Assembly (NCBI RefSeq): GCF_963678635.1 | Contig: NC_087066.1 | Coordinates: 38,011,755-38,075,754, forward strand | DNA: 64,000 bases | DNA from: Symsagittifera roscoffensis | Taxonomy: Eukaryota; Xenacoelomorpha; Acoela; Convolutidae | Direction of reading: 5' to 3' | Part shown: one piece after another, positions 41,090 through 54,525 of the stretch | Layout: the number at the start of each line of letters is the position of its first letter | How positions within the stretch are numbered: position 1 is the stretch's first letter | Program-made: the position numbers and the translations under genes | The notes under the pieces: model-generated | The model's database searches: none | The model's input: only the letters and a program-made list of their open reading frames with translations | What the model was told of the DNA's origin: nothing

Positions 41090-43886
41090 TAAGCACTAGT
41101 GACTCAAGTGTACAGGATGTACCTGTTTGACACAAGTATAAAGAAAAGTACTGATGCAAAGAAGTAATGCGTAATTTTTAAAAAACGTAAAAAATTTCAA
41201 AACTTATCAAGTCCATAGCTGCTTCCTATCCAAACTACGGGGAACAATCTTTCGTACGAGATGTTTAATATCCGCTTTATTTTTTTTTTTCAGAATTGAC
41301 ACAACCATTTTTGATAAATTGATCCACATCAAAAAATGGGCCTCAAACTCAAACATTATTTGATTTCATGGCACACTTTTACACTCACAGCTTCTTCTTG
41401 GGTTGAACCCTTAAACTCAGATTTAGCATCGTAGTTTCCGAGAAACACAAAAAAAACGAACTGAGTCTGAACTTGCGTTTTCAAGAAATCCAGGGCGTCG
41501 TTGAATTAATAGAAACTTTCTAGGGAATGTTTTTTTCGATTGAGGCCTTAATCCTAGGTTTTGCAAACTAGTTTTCGAGAAAAGTCAAAAACGATAAGCA
41601 ATTCAAAACAAGGATTTTTTGAAAATCAACATTGCTTTTCTATAAACACTATGACAAGGCCGCCATGTCGAGAAATTTCTAGCACCTGTTGTTTCGACAA
41701 TTTTTTTAAGATTTAGCAGGGTGGTTTTTGAGGAACAAAAATTATTTATCTAGTAAATAAAAAAAAAATTTTCATCAAGAATTCTGGCGACATCAGTTGT
41801 GCTGCAGAAACTCAGAAACAAAAAGACTTATTAGAAAGCCTTAAAGACTAAAAGAAATTAGCAGGGTAGTTGTGGAGAATGTGAAAAAGTTTCCAAAAAC
41901 AGTCAAAATTACGGCATAGGAGCTTAACCAGGGGACATTCCGAGAAAACTTTTTTTCTATTCAAACCCTAGTCTCCAATTTGTCAAGGCAGTTTTTCAGG
42001 AAATATAAAGATTCCACAAAATTGGTCAAGTTTTCTCTCAAACAAAATTTTCGAAAATCGTAGAACGTCTGGTGAAGTAAAAAGAGACTAGCGGGATATC
42101 GCGGTACACAGGGAGCTAGCCGGTCTCTCCATTGGTACAATTGTTTTGATGATCGTAAAGTGGCTTTCTGAAAAACTAGAGATTTTCCTTAAAAGTACAA
42201 AAAAATCATAAGCGTCTCAAAACTTATCATTAAAAACACAAACCCACACAATTTCATAATTCCTGTTTTTGATCAATAAACCACAGTATGCACAAAGTGT
42301 AAGGCTACGCAGCTAAAGTTAAATAGATATATAAATAACCTTGAAATGCAAAGGTGCCATCAATTTTTTATAATCTTTCAACAAAACTTTTTTTAGTCTA
42401 CTTACACGTCCACTTCCCTGCTAACATCTGGCAAATTCAATTCTTCAGTCAACCTTCGTAATCCTCGCAGAGTGAAAGCTGCAAAACAACAAAATTGTTT
42501 TAGTTTCCAGAAACGGATTTCGAAGCATTATGAAAGTTCTATTTTGTCAATAGTAAACGTATATGTTTTTCTTGATGGCAATTTGTCCAATAAAACGCTG
42601 AATCATTTCAAATCTTAATTAGCAAACAAATTATATTAAGTTAGATTAATTTTTGCTCCATCCTAATTTTGTTTAGCAGTTTTTCTGTAATTGTAGAGGT
42701 TATCAAGTACCGAAAAGCATGGCAGAAATATAAGTTTTTTGAAGCTTGAACTCACTCTTTCATTTTTCCTCTAAGCTACAAGGAATTAGTGAATGGAATC
42801 GTATATCTAAAATTGTTCCGATTTTTGTGACGGAATATTTGTGCTTGGGCGCTTTTTTCTCCTGACAAATTTCGACTTTTTAACCAGCATTTTATGAAGT
42901 AATTTTTTTATATTATCGATTTTTGTCTGGAGCTAAAATATTTAGAAAAAATATATCACCTGTGATCAATTTTTGTAAAGTTATGGTGGCTTAAAACTTG
43001 CCAAAGCGACCAACTTGAGACAATTAAATTTCGCGATATGTGTCGTGCTATTTACAGTTAAGCGGAGATTTAATCCGTACTCAATATAGCTCCAAGCTGA
43101 ACTGAGGCATGCGTTATGGTCAATTGAAATCTTTGCTTTACGCAAAAAAACATAGTTTTTTTTTGCTTCAATTATTTTCTTTTTAAGTTATTACATAGAA
43201 AAGAAAACGCAGTGGAAACATTCAAGGCATTGCCTTGATACGCGCAGTTTGTTTGGATTTCAAAAAAAACAAGTGTATGGGTAATTTTGTAAACTGTTAC
43301 TAAGCGGAAGGATCGTGGTTAAATGCGAGTTTTAAGTGTTTTGGTTAAAATTTAAGTGTTTTGAAACAAATCACAGTTTGTTCTCATTGTCAATTTCTCC
43401 TAAGCCTAAACACAGTACAGTCAATACTGCTCGTATCAGGGCAAGCTCTTAATGTTGCGGTTGCCCTCTATTTGGCCTTGAATAATTTATGGTAAATTAA
43501 ATATCGTCGAGCTATCACCTTCAGGCTGATAAAATTAAAAATTAAAATTTCAAATTTGAGTCGTCTTTAAGCTAATTAGACCAATGAGCATGCTTCAATT
43601 CAAATTGGAACGATTTTGTTCTGCGGAATGATTCGCGACGCATAAATACTTTGCGTTATTATTTAAGCATCACTATTAGAGCAGTTTCGAATGACTGGTT
43701 TCAGATTGTTATTACAGTGGAATGCACATCCGGTGATGCCCACACAGAAACAGGATTAGTTCCCCCGAATGAGAAAAATATCTTTTTGAAATTGCTCTGT
43801 AAAAACCACCCCTAGCATATATATATTCCTCGCTCTCTTCGGAACAAAAACTAAGCCAAGGTTCTTTTCGCTTCTACGTGACTCTA
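41090..43886. other. gene-poor stretch, 2.8 kb
   Basis: No ORF, RNA gene or recognisable repeat on either strand. AT-rich with scattered A and T runs. Confidence 0.5.
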
Positions 43887-44365
43887 CAGTGCTGATTTAA
43901 ATTATCCGGACAAAACGTACAAAACTTGAATTTTCAAACGCGTTTTTCTCAAATTGGGTTAAGAATAGACAAAAAATGAAGAGAACAAAAGTTGTTTTTA
44001 AGCAGAGGTTCTGGGTTTTATAAAGTAAAAATCACATTTCTTGACTATCAAGTAAAACATTTTTCTCTTATACTAGTTTTTGGAGATTTAACTCATCTTA
44101 AATTTTGTTGGGCTGTGTAAAAAGCTTCTTGTGATATAATTTTCTTATCAATTAACAAAGTAGTTTCAGAGTATTTTTTGGTTAATTGAAAAAAAAAACC
44201 GAAATGACCCTTTTTTGGGGCATAATTTTAGTTTAGAATTTCGGGATCAATTCTGAGCAACTTTTGTTCTCTTCACTTTTTGTCTATTCTTAACCCAATT
44301 TGAGATAAACGTGTTTGAAAACTCAAGTTTTGTTCCTTTTGTCCGGATAATTTAAATCAGCACTG
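43887..44365. mobile_element. Tc1/mariner-type MITE
   Basis: A 479-bp element with near-perfect inverted repeats of about 110 bp (CAGTGCTGATTTAAATTATC outward end) flanked by TA on both sides. No transposase. The long TIRs would form a hairpin. Confidence 0.85.
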
Positions 44366-44664
44366 TATAATCTTTTAGATTATGGTATGTTTTGATGCTC
44401 ATGTTGCAGGAACCAAGCAGACACGCGCTAGCAGATGATCAATTTAATATTGAAAGTTTCTCGCAACTACAAAATTAAGCCAAAAAAGTTGTCTTCGAAT
44501 TGATAAAGTTCGAACCATTATCTGTGCTAACACTGAAAATATGTAACCAAATATGTTTGCTTAAAACCAAAAACTAACGTTTTGGTAAATTTTCGAGTAC
44601 GACAAACTGACGTGTCTGCCCGAAACCTTCCCGTCTTTATATGCATAAATATTTTTGAAATAGT

Positions 44665-45021
44665 GCGACATCCATTTTTAGCTGACCGACCCCAAAATGG
44701 TTTTTTAAATTCCTATGGTGTCAATTTACATGACTTTTAGGGGCCACTTTCTGCTTGCATTTTTTACCCCTTTATTCTGCTTTTGGGGCAATTTACATCA
44801 AACTAAAGAAAGCATGATGATGATGATGGTAAAAAAATGCCCTACTACATCGTTGTTGTCCTGTTTTTTGTAATGAATTTTCTATGGCGCAGAAAATTTC
44901 TCAAGATAGGATCTTTACATTGTTCTGTTAAAGAACTTGGAAAATCAGTTCGATCGATCAAAAGAAGGTAGGATGCTTGTGAACCCCCCCCCCCATCAAA
45001 AATCCTAGATCCCCGTCTGAT
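44665..45021. mobile_element. hAT-type MITE, degenerate copy
   Basis: It shares the inner CTGACCGACCCC block, the C run and an AAAATCCTAGATCC right end with the hAT-type MITE family. The left terminus is lost. Confidence 0.5.
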
Positions 45022-47949
45022 AGGCAGTACAGAGACAAGATATAGTTGTTAGATTTCATCAATCATGGCCGAAATCCGGTTTGCCTTCAAAACTGCCCCA
45101 ATTTGGACCAAGAAAACTGCTCATATCAAGTCAAAGTCTGGCATCTTCCGAATATTTTTTAGTTGTTTTGAAAAGTTTTTTTTAAAAAAAAAACAGCTAT
45201 TTGATGAAAACAAATACAAATGAAATTGTTTTCTCATCCCTAGCAATTAGGTATCAGGTATCAGAAACAACTTCTTCCTAGCAATTTTGGGAGCTCTTTA
45301 ACTAACCACTTTTGGTACCTTGTATGTAGATTTAGGGGATTTCTTCTCAAGTGGTCCCTTTGGCAGTGAACTTAACCGTGCGACCGAGATTCACTACTAT
45401 CTACAATCCCGCACGGGTTCATTTGTGGCAACTATTCTGTACTGCTCTATGTTGCTTGCGCCTTCGGTGTATTGCTCTTAGGGATGTCTCGTCAACACAA
45501 TCGTAAAGATCTCCAAATGTAAATTACTTCAAATGATGATAGGTCCAATTACAGAGGGCTCTGAATGGCCACGATATAATCTATCAGTCTGAAGGAAAAG
45601 GAGCTGCAATTTTTTAGGCAATTGCTTGATTGCAAGTTAACTTCCACTAATTTCACTAATCAGTAAACTATTCTCTCTCTAGAGAATCTCTGACGAAAAA
45701 CCATCATCTACTTTTTCCTGCTATGATAATTCTCTTACTATGAGGACCAACTACTCAATTCGCTAGCAAAAGTTGTTCTGACTCTTACGGGCTCTCCGGT
45801 ACCCTCCAATTCCTTATCTTTCTTTACACTTAGTTTTAGTTAAGTCACGCCATTCCCTATCAGTCCTGACATCCGCTTAAATCACCCGTCCGCCTAAAAT
45901 TAAGACTATATCCCTCCCCCTGTCAACTCTACTACGTGCCTAGTTCGCTTTCTTTTAACAATCTTATCACGCTTATTAGATACCCGGTATGCGGTAGGTG
46001 TCACAATTTGACCAAGCAAACAAATTTCATGCAATTCTAATCAGCTAATTCCTGACCTCAGTGACTTCAGCCCTCGAGTTCAACTCAACCTACAAACCAT
46101 GCTATGTTTACTCAGTGACCCTCCCAAGGTTTTTATTTTAATTATCCCATTAACGTTCCGACCTACCAAGGGTAAGGGAGACCCTTTTCATGGATAGCCA
46201 ATTCATTCCAAGCATCTAAAATTTCGATCTGTACTCTATTCCAATCCCGACCTTCTAGCTACCAGGGGATCGTTCTTTGTCTATGAAGGGTTACATAAAA
46301 TAAAAAGTCACCTCCAGGAAGCCAAGTAAATTCACCGTCCGTTCATACTATTTAGGACACCTAATTCTCATGCTGCGATCATATTACTATCAATTTCCTC
46401 TGGGACTACTTTTCTTTAGTCTAGTTGAATTGCTATTAATGGATCATTCGCCAGGCTAAACTGGCCCCAATTATGACCAAGTCCACTTTGAATTAACTAT
46501 ACTACCTCAAGGTTGCTGTATAAAACTATATCTCTATCAGTTTCTGCTCTACTTCCCAATATATGAGTTTTCCTCGCAACTTTTAGCAAGGTGACCCATT
46601 CTCATTTCCAGGGGTTGGGCTGGGCAATACGCCATTTTCCGGTGTTAATCTTGGGGTCAAAATGCCCAAATGTCAAGTTAAGATCACCTAGGTTCAGAAT
46701 CCATGGGGGTCCTAACTACCAAGTTCCATCCATATCCCATTAATACTTCACACCAATTCTAAGTTCCATAATCACTTTTCCGGAAAAAGGATTTATTATT
46801 AACACCGGAAGGAGCCGGCGGAGGGTTTTTTCTCACAAGGAGTCTTTTTTCGGGGTTCGTATCTTGTGTCAATTGCTGCAATAAAATCATTATGCCACCG
46901 TTCATTATTTTGCGTTAATTGCCTATTTGCAGTCTAAGGGCGTGTTTTTTCAAGTGCTAATAACTTCCAGTCCAACCGCCGGATTTGCTTCAAATTAAAA
47001 CACAAGATGTATCTCGCCATTACCTATGATCCCTCTAAGTCAGCTCCCTGTGATCATTCAGCTCCCTGGCACCATTCAGCTCCTTGTGATCCTTGGAGGC
47101 CGAGAAACGACTTCCGGAAGTTAGGGGTCGGTTTGTTTACTTAGGGCAAAAAATCGGAAGTAGGGCTTGGGGCTACAAACTTAAGGTTCCCGCAACTAGG
47201 CCTACAACATACTGAATTTGAGCCTAATAGCGCCTCTAGTTTCCGAGTTCTGATAGGGCTATTTACACTTCCGGGGACCGATATAACTTGCCCCGCAAGG
47301 ATCTCAGAGGTCCCGTTTTTTGTATGCCCGGGTCAAATCATCTCTAGTATCGCTCCTCTGAATTTCATAACATTAGCTTTCTTAGTTCCAATTTGGGGGG
47401 GGGGGTTCGCCGATTTTGTCAAAAATTATTTTCTGACATAGGAGGGACGATATCTTCGAAGAATGAACTATTTTGAACTCGACCCTTTGTTTGCTGTACT
47501 ACTTAACTTCATGACGAGTCAATCTTATGCTCAGGTTACTATAACATGTAATACGGTAGAATCAGCAATTCTACATTGTAATACAAATTTCCACCCATAT
47601 AATGAAAGAGTTCAACGACTCAGCATATGCAAATTTTGTAGCTAATATCGAATCTACCCCTTTTCGCAAAAAGGGGAACTAATTAAAAATATCCCAGTTT
47701 TGTAAAACACTTCTTGACAGATTTTTCTAGAGCAAAAAGTTTTGCTCCAGATCTTCGGCAGTAGTTTTTTTAACAAAAAACTGTAAGACATCAATATAAC
47801 AGAGGGTTGTCTCTGTTTTTGAAATGATAAACAACAAAAATAATTAGTTGTAAATTTCACAGAGTGAACTTTCGCGAATTACTGGCAAGTGCAACTTTTT
47901 AAGCTATTTTTTCTTACACTGAGCTTACTTTTAGTGTCAACCTTGTGAG
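45022..47949. other. gene-poor stretch, somewhat GC-richer
   Basis: No ORF longer than about 60 codons looks real. It has higher GC than neighbours (45.3-47.4 kb) but I see no recognisable gene or repeat. It may be a decayed repeat or single-copy intergenic DNA. Confidence 0.4.
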
Positions 47950-48375
47950 CAGGGGCGGATATAGCATTTTCTTAAGGGGGGCGGATTTTCAAAAAAAAAA
48001 TTAGAAAATTTTGTCGACCTGTTTTTAGGACGATCAAATTGATTTTCTGAGCTCTCCCAAAGCACTACAAAGGCCCCGTTTTGGCCAAAATTTCTGCGCC
48101 GCAGGCAAAATTTAAAAAAAAACAAGTAGAAAAAAAAGCGTTTTTTAGGCACTTTTCGGAAAATGTCGACCAAAAAATCGCGTTTGTTCGGCGCGCGCTC
48201 CCCCCTCAAAACTAGAATATATTGGCCCCGAAGCGGCCTTTACAAATTTTTAGGGTACGTCACCAAAAATGGATATCTCAAAATAGTACAAAAGGGGGAA
48301 CCATTGGGTCGGCAGGGGGTCTAATCCTTTAGGTGTGGGGGGGGGGGGGAAGAGTGTTTGCCTCCCCTCTGCCTG
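47950..48375. mobile_element. hAT-type MITE, copy 3
   Basis: Left end CAGGGGCGGATATAGC is intact. The inner MRGERAP-like frame is shared with copy 1. The right end is eroded at about 48375 and the target duplication is unclear. Confidence 0.75.
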
Positions 48376-49189
48376 TGTGTGCTCACAAACTCACAATTCA
48401 AACTATCGTTTTAATTGTTTTTAGCAAGCCCCCTAAAAACTAAAAGGATAATAATTGAAGTATTAAAGAAATGATTTCTTGAAAACTTTTGAAAATAACT
48501 GCAAGAACAACTGACCTCTCGGTTGCGGTAAAGTGAACAGATATAACACGATAGTGGATGCAAAAATCGCAGCCAACACTTTTGAAGAACGCCTCATAAA
48601 AGTCATATCACAGCCGCTTGAAAGGTCGCTAAGAGGTCTGTTGAAAATAAATAAGAAACGGAAAATTGGTTCGACCACTGAAGCTGAAGAAGAATCTTTT
48701 CCTCAGAGCAATATCAGGCGCAGAATTTAATGTCCGAAAGATTTTCAGTCGTGACTTGATCTGCAATTAGATAAGCCGAAACAGTCTTTTCAAAGTTCAA
48801 AAAAAATATAATATTGGGCAGAATTTTGAGCAGGATTAAATCTTTTATACTATTTTACACGCAAAACTAGAATTAAGCTAGATTGGAAGTTCTTCCCCCC
48901 AAAAGCCAGTACAAACTTTTACGAACGTTTCAAATGAATTGGTTAAAACGAAAAAAAAATAACGTTATACTTCGGAAAAAATGTCCGCAAATAATAACTG
49001 TTGTCGTAATATTCTGCGCTACATTATGAGCGACTATGCCTATTTTAAAGAACTTCTTAAAATAAGAATTAGCTCCCTGGCCGTTTTTTTCGAAGCCTAA
49101 AACCTTTTCATCCAATGCACATCTATGTAACTTTTTCTCGATCGCCATTTGCAATTTTCCGAAAATCAAATTGAGTGCTAGTGTTTGGG
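48376..49189. other. no recognised gene
   Basis: The 65-codon plus-strand frame at 48533-48730 contains NTFEERLIKVISQPLERSL and KKRKIGSTTEAEEES, a basic and acidic mix without recognisable family; no promoter or splice evidence. Confidence 0.35.
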
Positions 49190-49250
49190 TGGATCCAGGA
49201 TTTTCGCGAGAGGGGTGGGGGTTCAGAAAAAAATTTGAATTTTTTGTTTT
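49190..49250. mobile_element. hAT-type MITE end fragment
   Basis: GGGTGGATCCAGGATTTTCGC plus a GGGGG run and A-rich tail resembles one end of the same MITE family, 30 bp from copy 4. Confidence 0.4.
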
Positions 49251-49278
49251 ATTGTTTTTGAAGCTAAATTATTAAAGC

Positions 49279-49711
49279 CAGGGGCGGATTTAGGGGAAAG
49301 GGGGCGGGGGGGGCGGACGCCCCCTCCTCAGGGATTCGAACCCCTGCCAACCCAAAGGGTCCCCCCTTTGGTACTTTTTAAGCAATCCAATTTTGGCCGA
49401 CCGACCCTAAAATTTTTCTAAAGGCGCCTTCGGCGCCAATATATACTAGTTTTGAGGGGGAGCGCGCGCCAAAAAACGCGTTTTTTTTGTCAAAATTTTC
49501 CAAAAAGTGCCCAAAAACGGCTTTTTTGACCTGTTTTTTCAAAAAATTTCCTGCGGCGCAGAAAATTTGGCCAAAACAGGGTCTTTTTACTGCTTTGGGA
49601 GAGCTCGGAAAATCAATCTGATCGACCTAAAAAAAAAAAGGTCGTCAAAATTTTCGAAAATTTTTTGAAAATCCGCCCCCCCCCCTCAAGAAAATCCTAG
49701 ATCCGCCCCTG
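49279..49711. mobile_element. hAT-type MITE, copy 4
   Basis: 433 bp, with TIRs CAGGGGCGGATTTAGG and CTAGATCCGCCCCTG and a perfect 8-bp target duplication ATTAAAGC (49271-49278 and 49712-49719). Confidence 0.9.
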
Positions 49712-49719
49712 ATTAAAGC

Positions 49720-50696
49720 TTTCAAAAACTTTGGGAATTCTCCATAATACAATTTGTTAAATTGAACTATGACTTTTTGTTATTAGCATTTATTTTTTTG
49801 CTTGATAAACGTAGAATGCAAATTGTATCTTACAACAGGATCGGATTAAACTATCAAATTCATATGATTCGAACTAAATAGGATTTTAAAACTATTACGT
49901 GGCGACATTTGGCCAGTGCCAATTCGAGTATTGTGATCCTCGCTTTCATAGTAAAAAAATTTATATTTCAAAGAGCCTCATCAAAAGATGGCAGCTGACG
50001 GGTGAATCGTTTTTTAAAACAAAACTTCTTTTTGTTTTTCAATTTGCGTCATAAATTTGACAGCGCTGAACAGTTTCTGGTGACTAAGGGAATCATATTG
50101 AAATTTTTTTATAAGATAAATAGAGGTCTAACAATTTCACATATATAGCATAAGATAATTAGAGGTCTTCCAAGATGTCACATCTATAGCATGTTGAAAA
50201 ATTTTTCAAAAAACTGCACTCTTAACAGAACAGAACACCTTGATATGAAGCAATTCTCACAGTCACCGATCATGTTTCCCGTGTTTTCCTGGATGTTTGC
50301 GCACAAGACGTCCAGTCGTTTAAAAAATTTGTGTTGTGAAGTCTTTGAGACCAAACTAGATCTTCAAAGCTTAATTCACCTTAACTTGGTTTCCTTTTGG
50401 GCGCTTCAGGAGCGGAAGTACATTCTTCTTATATGTAATTCGTTTCTAAGGATTTCGGACCTTTAAGGAAAGTCTCAATTGCATCTTTTCATCAAATAAC
50501 ATCTAGGGAAAGCCTGTTGAATGATCGCTATTTGAGAACATAGTTTGGTATAAATAGCTCTTCACTTCTAGCAGGTCTTAGACAATCTTCAAGGTCATTG
50601 AGAAACAAACAATGATTGTTCCTGCTTAAATTGTCAAGATGATTTCAAATCTGCATTTTTGAAGTCCTCGTTAACCCCCAGGGTTGACCTCCATAG
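49720..50696. other. gene-poor stretch
   Basis: No clear feature. The plus-strand frame at 50191-50466 (91 codons) has no recognisable content. A short near-repeat ATAAGATAA.TAGAGGTCT occurs at about 50112 and 50152. Confidence 0.4.
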
Positions 50697-51508
50697 ATCG
50701 AAAACAGACAAGCATTGAATTGTTCGGGCCGAGATCGGGCCACGTCATATGAATGAATTAAACATAAATTGAGTAAATTTATCAAGTTTTGTTATATTGA
50801 ATGAAACAATCTTAATCAGTTTACTGATCAATATATGTGTATATTTTCAAATGTATGTGAAAAGTATTTATTTTTTAAAAACTACCGGTTGAAGACCGCG
50901 GATGGGTCGTTGTCTGAGAAAGTACTATGGCGCAAATAGTTCCTCGTTCTTTCAGTATGAGCTTTCAGTATGAGCTTTTTCCATTTTTTGCTTGCAATCC
51001 CGGGTTGACAATAAATTCTTATCGTAAATTTTTCATTGAAGGAAAATCGTACTATTTCATGAATGGGAAAATGCTTGCCGTGCTATTAACGTGCAGTTTT
51101 TTTTTATTCTATGGAACTCTACGAAATTGTGCGATAAGCATTTTTCCATCAACGAAAGTTTTACGATAAGAACTTATTGTCAACCCGGGATTGCATGCAA
51201 AAAAAATGCAAAAACCTCATACTGAAACTATTTTCAGACAATTTTAGCGAGAACAAAAATGATTTTGATCACAAGGACACTGACGATAATAAAACTAACC
51301 ACAAAACGAGGAACTATTGGTGCCACGGTACTTTCTCACAAAATAATACCAATGATTTGAATAATATACACATATATTGAGTAAAATGATTAAGATTGTT
51401 TCATTCAACACAACAAAACTTGATAAATTTACTCAGCCTATGTGTAGTTCATTCATTTGATGTGGCCCGATCTCGGCTCGAATAATTCAATGCTTGTCAG
51501 TTTTTCTG
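50697..51508. repeat. 0.8 kb foldback (long inverted repeat)
   Basis: Two arms of about 350 bp run in opposite directions around a centre near 51100. The outer word GACAAGCATTGAATT at 50707 is repeated inverted ending at 51498. Inner words AATCCCGGGTTGACAATAA and CTTATCGTAAA are also inverted. Arms differ by small indels and by a longer insert in the right arm. It looks like a MITE or foldback transposon. Confidence 0.7.
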
Positions 51509-51948
51509 CTATTAGCTCCTTTCGGCGTGTAGACAGTTCCACCATGCTTTTGAAAGGAGTGGACCGTTTAAATTAGTAGTCGGTCAAGGAGCAAATTGGT
51601 CAATTGATCTATTAGGAGAAAAAATTTTAGGGGAAAAATAAGGAAACATAAAACTGTTCAGGCTAATCGTTAAAAAATGTTATCAAATTATCAACACAAC
51701 TAATTAAATGCATGAGATATACATATATTGATATATTTCATCAAGTATGTTGATTGTTCCGTTTTTCGAAAAAAAATTAAGCAAAAATTTGTGATCGGAT
51801 GGTTTTTTGATCCAGACAAATTTCGGATTTCTAGCTAGCATTTTTTGACGGAATTTTTTTTTTCATCAATTTAAAAGTATTGTTGTCCTGAGCTCAAATT
51901 TGAAAAGATATTTCACTTGTAATCTTTTTCGTAAAGTTATGCGGGTTT

Positions 51949-53269
51949 CATTACGAGGCCAAACTGTGCTTTATATGCATTGTAAATGGATTCCGCAACA
52001 AGCCAAAATCAGATTTATTGCGGAATCCGCAACTTTGTTTATTTTGATCTTCTTCGCTGTTTTGGGTTCCAGAAGCAAATACCTAAAACACTGTACCGCT
52101 CAAACTTGCTCCAACAATAGGCAATTTTGCGAAATTCACAACCCCATTTGCGGAATCCATAACAGTTTGTGGAATCCACAAACAAATCATAAGACAATTT
52201 TATAGTTAAAATTGAGCTGTTGCGGATTCCACAACTGTAAGCGGAAGCCAAAAATTGTAAGTGGAATTTGCAAATCGTAAGTGGAATTCGCTTCTTGCTT
52301 GCGGATTCCGTTTGCCTATATGTATTTGTGTAGTATAGCGTTCACGATTATATCTTATTTTTAATAGATGATCACCAGTAAAATCAATCTCAATTATTAC
52401 AATGATCAACTACCAGTTGAAATACCAAACTTGTGTCTCTATTTGATCTCTACTTCGATCTGATTTCACTAGAATTGGAATTTACTAGAGCATCAAAATT
52501 TGGGATTGATGGAATCCCAAATACTGACCAGTATTTGGAATTTATGCAATCCTAAATACTGACCTAATTTGGCGATATGCTGTGTGCTGTGTTTCCATAC
52601 ACTCTCAACCCAATGACCAAAAATATTGAATTTATTCGGCGTTTTGCTCCGAAAATCAATATTTGGGATTGACGCATTCCCAAATACTGACCTAAATAGT
52701 GGATATGCTATTTGTTGTATTTCCATACACTCTCAACCCAATGCCTCCAAATATTGAATTTAGTCGGTGTTGTGTTTCCAAAAGACTAAAAGGCGACATC
52801 CACTGATTTAGTTAACAAATGTTTTGAGATTTGTTCGTGGATTCAACTGACAAGGGTTAAGTCCTTGCCTTTGAATTCCGCATTGCTATAGATAAGAACT
52901 CCAGCTCTAGCTTTAATTTGTTCACATGCAAGTTCAGTAAAAAACAAAAATTCTGAATTCATATACAGTTTGCAGAATCAGCTTACATTTACGGATTCCG
53001 TTTAAAAGTTTTGCGGATTCCACTCACATTTGCGGATTCCACTTACGATTGGTGGATAACACCTACAGTTGCGGAATCCGAAACAACTAGCTATATTCGC
53101 TTGTTGCGGAAAACTTACGTTAGAGGTAATTTTAGGCGGAATCCACGGAAGTTTTTTAAGTGGACTCCACTAATAAATTTGAATATGTTTAAAGGTTTGT
53201 CTATGGAATCCAGGAACATACAGACACCAAACTGTGCGCCTTTGCAGTTCACAGTTTGGCCTCGTAATG
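51949..53269. mobile_element. TIR element with 20-bp subterminal repeats
   Basis: A 1.32 kb element. The first 20 bases (CATTACGAGGCCAAACTGTG) are repeated inverted at 53250-53269. Inside both ends are clusters of about 20-bp units of the type GCGGATTCCACAACTGTAA in both orientations (about 52000-52310 and 52965-53170). A transposase ORF was not found. Target duplication is not clear. Confidence 0.65.
52535..52795 (+). repeat. ~128-bp tandem duplication
   Basis: Two units, at about 52550 and 52678, share CCAAATACTGACCTAA (first unit CTAAATACTGACCTAA), TTTCCATACACTCTCAACCC and AATATTGAATTTA. They lie inside the 1.3 kb TIR element. Confidence 0.6.
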
Positions 53270-54325
53270 TTAAAGACATTCAAAGTTCAAAGTTTTGGTG
53301 ATTCTAATTACGTTTTAATGCCACAAAATCAATCATAAAGTAATTGTTTGAAAAAAATTGATTATAATCCTTTAATGTCCATGATAATTGGCTAAAAAGA
53401 ATTAAACTGAAAAAATAAAAAAAATAATTCACAGACAAATACAAAAGCCATGTAAAATTCAATTTAATAATTTTCACAAACGCGTAACTTTAGATGTTCT
53501 TTTTATTAAGTAAAAATATAATATTTAGACTTAATAATTTGCCTATTATCTTTTTGCAGCAATTGAATCCGCGGCTTTTCGCTGTTATAAACGCACGAAG
53601 TATCGCTTAGAACTTAAAGCTGAGAAATTTAGCCATTTTCAAACATTGAACAATTTGCATCGCAAATGGAGTATTTTTGTCAAAAATTTTTGTGAAGAAG
53701 ACCAAAAACGATTGTTTACTATGCGTTCATTGCTGGTTGATTGCTTGGTATTCTATCCGAAAAAATAACTCTTACCTCAGATCGTCAAGTTTTTTGACAA
53801 AAGTTATAATAGAAGCAAAATTTAGAAAAGAGTATGAATTATTGAGCTTGATAAATACAAAGCAAGGGTTATTAAGCTATATAAGCGAATCGAACAGCTT
53901 AAAGAAATTTAATTTTGATGGACGGGGCTTTTGACTCGATTTTGTTTTTTTATATTTTATCTTCTTACTAAGGTTGATGATGTGGTAGATTTTTCGAGTC
54001 AATCTTCGGTGGGTCCGTTCTTCGCTGCGTAATCTCGTCAGGAATTTCCGGTGATCTTCAGGCTCTGATTTGTGTCGTTATTGATGTTTCTCATTAAAGT
54101 TTAAGGAAAAAACTGAAATTCCATTTTCATTGAAAAAAGACTAAATATATTCATTGTAAAAATGGAGAAGGAAGATTTATTTTTTGGAAACTGAAATTAT
54201 AAGATTTGAGTAGTTGCTGCTGACTGAACAAAACGAAACACTGAAGATTGCAGGCCAGTACTTTTGCTCGTAAGCATAAAACCGGAAGCGGATTGATTCA
54301 TCTTTCAAAATATTTATGTTTCACC
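53270..54325. other. gene-poor stretch before the gap
   Basis: An 85-codon plus-strand frame at 53677-53934 has no recognised motif. A short GATTATAATCC-type fragment lies at about 53360. Confidence 0.4.
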
Positions 54326-54525
54326 NNNNNNNNNNNNNNNNNNNNNNNNNNNNNNNNNNNNNNNNNNNNNNNNNNNNNNNNNNNNNNNNNNNNNNNNNNN
54401 NNNNNNNNNNNNNNNNNNNNNNNNNNNNNNNNNNNNNNNNNNNNNNNNNNNNNNNNNNNNNNNNNNNNNNNNNNNNNNNNNNNNNNNNNNNNNNNNNNNN
54501 NNNNNNNNNNNNNNNNNNNNNNNNN
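54326..54525. other. assembly gap (200 N)
   Basis: Exactly 200 N, so probably a gap of arbitrary size. Frames through it are meaningless. Confidence 0.95.

Noticed and set aside
45022-47400. GC-richer region as a possible host gene
   Set aside because: No open frames, splice-site pattern or recognisable protein segments in six frames.
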